Assembly: GCF_000004075.3 (NCBI RefSeq)
Contig: NC_026661.2
Coordinates: 18,504,307 to 18,568,306 of the forward strand
Direction of reading: 5' to 3'
DNA: 64,000 bases
Source of the DNA: Cucumis sativus
Taxonomy: Eukaryota > Streptophyta > Magnoliopsida > Cucurbitales > Cucurbitaceae
Position 1 is the stretch's first letter, and each line of letters begins with the position of its first letter. The position numbers and the translations under genes are program-made. Below the pieces are notes generated by a model that did no database searches, had not been told where the DNA came from, and saw only the letters and a program-made list of their open reading frames with translations. Below are positions 59,801-64,000 of the stretch, one piece after another.

Positions 59801-62800
59801 GTCATTAAGTAACATAGTTGGTTAGAACTACATGAACGAGTTAAAAATCAACATGAAATTGTGCACCTTGACAAAACGTGAAATTATCGAATTTGTGATC
59901 AATTGGCAGCTAAATGTTTAAATGCTTCTTTCAATATAAATTCTTATTTTGTTCATAATTTAATCATATCATTTTGGGAATATCTAGATAGTGGAAAGCT
60001 GAGAGTCACAGACAGATACTTCAATGGAAAAGTGAAAACAACATTACCATTTCCAACTTTTTTTTCAATTTTTGAGGAGTGTCAATAACAAATTCACCTG
60101 CCATAAAAAAATATTGCAGTGGTTCAATTGTCAATTCAAATTAAAGCATTATGTGATTGTGAGAGGGAGGAGGCGACTCACACATCTTCTTAAATCCGAA
60201 GTCATGGGGAATTACAGTGTAAAATTCCCTGCCAGAAACATTTGCTATACGTTTTAATCCAGAAGTAAAAAATGAATTAAAGAAATCAAGGTTCATAATG
60301 TGAAGAATTGTTGTATCCTTTGAGATTTTGAGAATATTGAACATGCGTAGATGAGAAACAACAGTGCACACATGCAAACTCACCCACTTAGTTGCTCCAG
60401 TACACTCCTGTTTGACAGGCCAATCACATCAGCAATCCTCTTCAAGACATCATAACCCTAAATATATATAGAAACAGCATACAAATTTAAAAGTTAAGTT
60501 CAACTTTCAGAAATAAAAAAGACGTGAAGCCATATCCCATCATTGAAAAGAAGACAATGCATGTAAGGTTAAAGAACACATAACAGAATTATTAAGAATA
60601 CAATACTGTCCGGCTAAGACAAATGTTCTTCGACCTTGGAACATCTTGTTGTGCGTGTACCACCAAAAGTATAATCAGAAATTAAAAAACTAAGGAGAAA
60701 ATGCTATCCAAATCCTATACCAATAATCCATGACAAGGATGAGAAACAAAGAATCTGGTATATTCATTGTGTCAATGTCGTCGAAGATCCCACATTAAAA
60801 AGATGGAAAACCTCACATTCTTTAAAAAGATACATGGGTTACTCCTCTTCCATTGAAATTCGGTCCAATAATGGTGAACCCAACAAGGCACCATTTTGAG
60901 GAAACATGTTAAGGACTCCATATCGAAAAAAATGTGAACATCTCACAATCTTTAAAAGATATATGAGTTATTCCTATCATTATCAATTCGTTATGAGATG
61001 GAAATCTGCATATAATTATTAAACGTATTTGAATAAGGGCCAATATTCATTCTCATAATTTGAAGCACCTTCCTCTGGGTGAAATCCTGAGTAGTTCCAC
61101 TTCCATGATATTTAATCCATGAAATGCAAGGATACAATTTTGTTAAAAAAAAAAGAAGAAGAAGTTCCCAGGCATGCATGGTTCTAACTGATATCTTATT
61201 AGTTATATAAAATACATTGCCTTAATAAAATAAGTGCAACTTAAGGTATTCCAGAAACTTAGAATATAAACAGTTTCTTAAGCTTGTCATAGCAAGTGCA
61301 AATATTTTTTCAATGTGAAGTTATAAGCACAAAAATGTTAGCAACTTAAGGTCTTCCAAAAACTTAGAATATCAACAATTTCTTAAGCTTATCATAACAA
61401 GTGCAAGCATTTTTTCCAATTTGAAGTTGTGAGCACAAGAATGTTAGCAACTTAATGCAAATAACTTTGACATTCAAATTCCACCAGACTCCTCACAATA
61501 TAGAAAAGTGCCCTATATATCTGACAAACTCAAGTACCCTGTTGAAGCATAAGCAAATAAGAAATTTCAACAGATCAAGTACTTGCCTTTAAAATTGTAG
61601 ATTTGCTCAGCTTTCCAAGGGGTAACTTTTCAGCATTGTACCCTATAAAATACAATTTCCGTGTTAAAAGTTAGAAATTTTTCTTCAAGCAGTTGTACAC
61701 AAATGAATCCATAAAAAAAAAACCATTGAAATGGATAATATATATATATGGGAGTATTAAATGGCCAACTGACCTATTTCCATCATATGTTGCTTCATCA
61801 TACTAACATTGCAAATGAGAGAGATAAAATTTGCAATGCATGGATCAAGTTGAGTTTCGCGAGGTTGAATCTCTGAGGTAGGTGCACGTTCCATATTGCT
61901 CTAAAGTCAACAATGAAATCATAAGCTATATAATATGTACTTTATTTCCAATTCTCTTTTGGGTACAGAGATCACTCTTTCCCACAGAAATTGTCCCTCA
62001 GTAGTCAGTGGGATGTGGAAATCTCATCTCAATGAAGACGAGATGGAGCAATGACACTTCTTTCTTATAATTAAATTTTGGGGACAATGAAGGGTTGGCA
62101 TCAATCCTTCTCCAGTTTTTCAAAGTAAAATTGCAACTACTGCATTTCTACTAAAATGTCTTAATCTATATGTCAATGAATTCTATGTTTTATTTTTTCC
62201 TTTTTCTTTTTGCTATGTAAAGGCTTTTATACATTGAGTAACGAAAAAGTTGATAAATTAAGTTAGACCAAAGGTTCTACTTCTTATCCCCTGAAAAAAT
62301 CCACAAGGAGAATCTTTTCCCCTCATGGAATCACCAACCACCACTTTGAAGTAGTGAAAGGGATACCAGCTACATATAATGATTCGATGCAAGGTTTTAT
62401 TTCAGAAGATGTCTGTAAAATAATTGAAGATTCAATTTTACAGAAACAAAAAATTCTTTAAGAATCATTTTTCATATATTTTAATCCCAGTGTTCCTACA
62501 TATTTGGCAGGGTAGCTTGTAGCTTCATTTGTAATAAGCTAAGGAAATAATATCATGTTATACCAAATTAAACAATGTGAACCTTGAGATTCTCAACAAA
62601 AAACAAAATATGGAATTGGAACCACTTACTGATAGATCTTTTTCACTTTCACTGTAGTCCATCTCCAACCAGGTATAACTCTTTGGGTGGCAAATAAACT
62701 CTTTTCTGTTAGACCAATTATTCTTGGTTTTAGCTAAGAACTTTTGTTCAAACTCATGTATTGCAAGTTCTTTTGATGTGTAAGGACGTATATTGTCTTG

Positions 62801-63670
62801 TCCCTTCACACCAACTCTTCCCCACCTTGAATAAACCATGTAAGTACCACCACCATCAGATTCTGCAGAGGATGGAAAATGACACAAACATGTCATAAAA
62901 CATCTCAGACAGCACAAGCATTTACTAAAAGATTTAGGAAAGAAACATTTAGAGCACAAAAATATTTATCCAATCACACATTTGAAATAAATCATTCCGG
63001 TTTTCAGTTTTGAAAATAATTATAAAAAGAGCAGCTAGATATTTTCAAATGGTACACATCTTATGACAAAGGATTGTGAGGAACATCCCAAAGGACCAAA
63101 ACCTACTATAAGCTCCAAGAAAGACCCCATGTTAACCATCATTACGTCCCCATCTCCTATTTTCTATTACTTATTGTTGTTTTTATATGAAAATATTTCA
63201 GTTGAAAATTTTTGTAATCATTATTAGTTGTTCATCCAAGTGATCCAGCGTTTCCAATTCTAATTTTCAAATATTTACTACTGTTAAATGAAAATTGACC
63301 CAAGTAAACGCAGTTCATAGGAGAAATAGAAGTTTACCAAGAACTTGAATCACGTAAAACTTGTTATTGTTGTTTCTGACATTAGTCTGATTCAACATGG
63401 CATCGTAGATTTCATCACCCTGCAAACAAATAGTTGCTGTTCATGTTTAGAAAACTAAACAATGTGTCCAAAGGTATGATGTACGTTCTGACATCAACTT
63501 ACCGATTAGTCAAAGCTATGCATTTCTACTAAAACTACTGGGACTTACCACTTCTAGAACATGATACTGTGTCTTCATTTGATCTGGAAGCCACAGATCA
63601 AGCACTGCTGAACCCTTTTTGGTCGCTGTAATAATCTTCTCCCCGTTGCCAACATTTCCATCCTTACATG
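56835..63670 (-). CDS. PARP2: Poly(ADP-ribose) polymerase 2 (PARP2), 5' part outside the window
   Basis: Sixteen coding exons seen (minus): 63549-63670, 63338-63419, 62630-62862, 61774-61900, 61587-61642, 60384-60457, 60182-60228, 60048-60097, 59732-59794, 59159-59239, 58926-59036, 58759-58834, 58507-58649, 57869-57942, 57064-57169, 56835-56927; about 511 aa, so roughly 125 residues (basic DNA-binding region) are missing against Arabidopsis PARP2 (637 aa). Domains: WGR ([40 protein letters not shown]), helical regulatory domain ([20 protein letters not shown]), then the catalytic ADP-ribosyltransferase with the complete H-Y-E triad: [29 protein letters not shown] and [13 protein letters not shown]. 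It uses NAD+ to modify chromatin proteins after DNA breaks in the nucleus. One intron has a GC donor (after 61587). Confidence 0.95.
60780..61010. repeat. Dispersed repeat in a PARP2 intron
   Basis: Shares ATACATGGGTTACTCCTC, CCATTGAAATTCGG, CCAATAATGGTGAACCC and GCACCATTTTGAG with the repeat in the OEP16-4 intron. It also holds its own second round of the phrase, ATATATGAGTTATTCCTATC. Probably debris of an interspersed element. Confidence 0.45.
61237..61446. repeat. 105-bp unit, two tandem copies in a PARP2 intron
   Basis: CAACTTAAGGTATTCCAG... at 61237-61341 is followed by CAACTTAAGGTCTTCCAA... at 61342-61446, with about 10% differences, and CAACTTAA begins again at 61447. The tandem lies in the intron with the GC donor. 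Confidence 0.85.
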
Positions 63671-64000
63671 CTGTGAACAAAGTACGGAAAAATAAATTTT
63701 CTCTAATAAAAAGAAATAGATATATAGTGACTGGTGTTTCTAAATGATTTTTCTATCAAGAACATTTTCATTTTACCACTTTCAGCTCTCTACTATCGAC
63801 ACTTCTAGTACATTTACAACTCAGAATCATGATTTACAATTACTATGATTTCACAATTGAATTCTTCTTCCAAGTTCAACTTACTAAATTAGCTTATAAC
63901 CACAAGTTTTGCAGCATTTTCTTCAAAATGAACATGCTTCGGTTCACTAACTAATCTAGAAACTCCAATAGACATTAACAAGGAATCAAATGCATGTGAC
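63671..64000. other. PARP2 intron reaching the right edge
   Basis: No further PARP2 exon is visible before the window ends. The preceding exon must end with one base of a split codon. Confidence 0.6.

Overview
This window looks like nuclear DNA from a eudicot plant. Genes have many introns with GT..AG borders, the DNA between them is very AT-rich, and the gene set (universal stress proteins, APO3, an SR34-type SR factor, PHR2, OEP16-4, MIR164, PARP2, U2 snRNA genes with the plant upstream element) is plant-specific. A cucurbit is my guess from sequence feel; it is not proven here. Exon borders were set by reading splice sites and checking that phases add up to open frames.

Layout. 0.5-7.7 kb: three tandem universal stress protein genes with the same four-exon structure, each with a CCACGTGG box upstream; the spacer before the third holds long direct repeats and a nuclear copy of plastid trnL-CAA. 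8.1-9.1 kb: stacked tandem duplications. 10.4-12.0 kb: APO3-like gene (+). 13.0-17.1 kb: SR34/SR30-type splicing factor (-). 19.9 kb: U6 snRNA relic. 20.6-21.2 kb: intronless PMEI/invertase-inhibitor gene. 22.0-23.6 kb: GC-rich LTR-like fossil, directly followed by an orphan exon of ribosomal stalk protein P1.

24.7-38.0 kb: four U2 snRNA genes, all on the minus strand, each with a TCCCACATCG upstream element and a TATA-like box at Pol II spacing. Between the second and third lie OEP16-4 (-) and ribosomal protein eL22 (+), head to head. 39.3-42.9 kb: PHR2 (-). 45.3-51.4 kb: UTP14 (-), 11 coding exons. 53.0 kb: tRNA-Lys(UUU) (+). 53.6 kb: a MIR164 hairpin (-). 56.8-63.7 kb: PARP2 (-), whose first exons lie beyond the right edge.

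Several genes serve RNA or ribosome production: U2 and the SR factor in splicing, UTP14 in small-subunit processing, eL22 in the large subunit, tRNA-Lys in decoding. The strongest things to follow up are the U2 cluster (near-perfect identity of two copies that stops at the transcription start), the MIR164 locus, the plastid tRNA copy with a changed anticodon, and the altered ATP-binding loop in the first USP gene.
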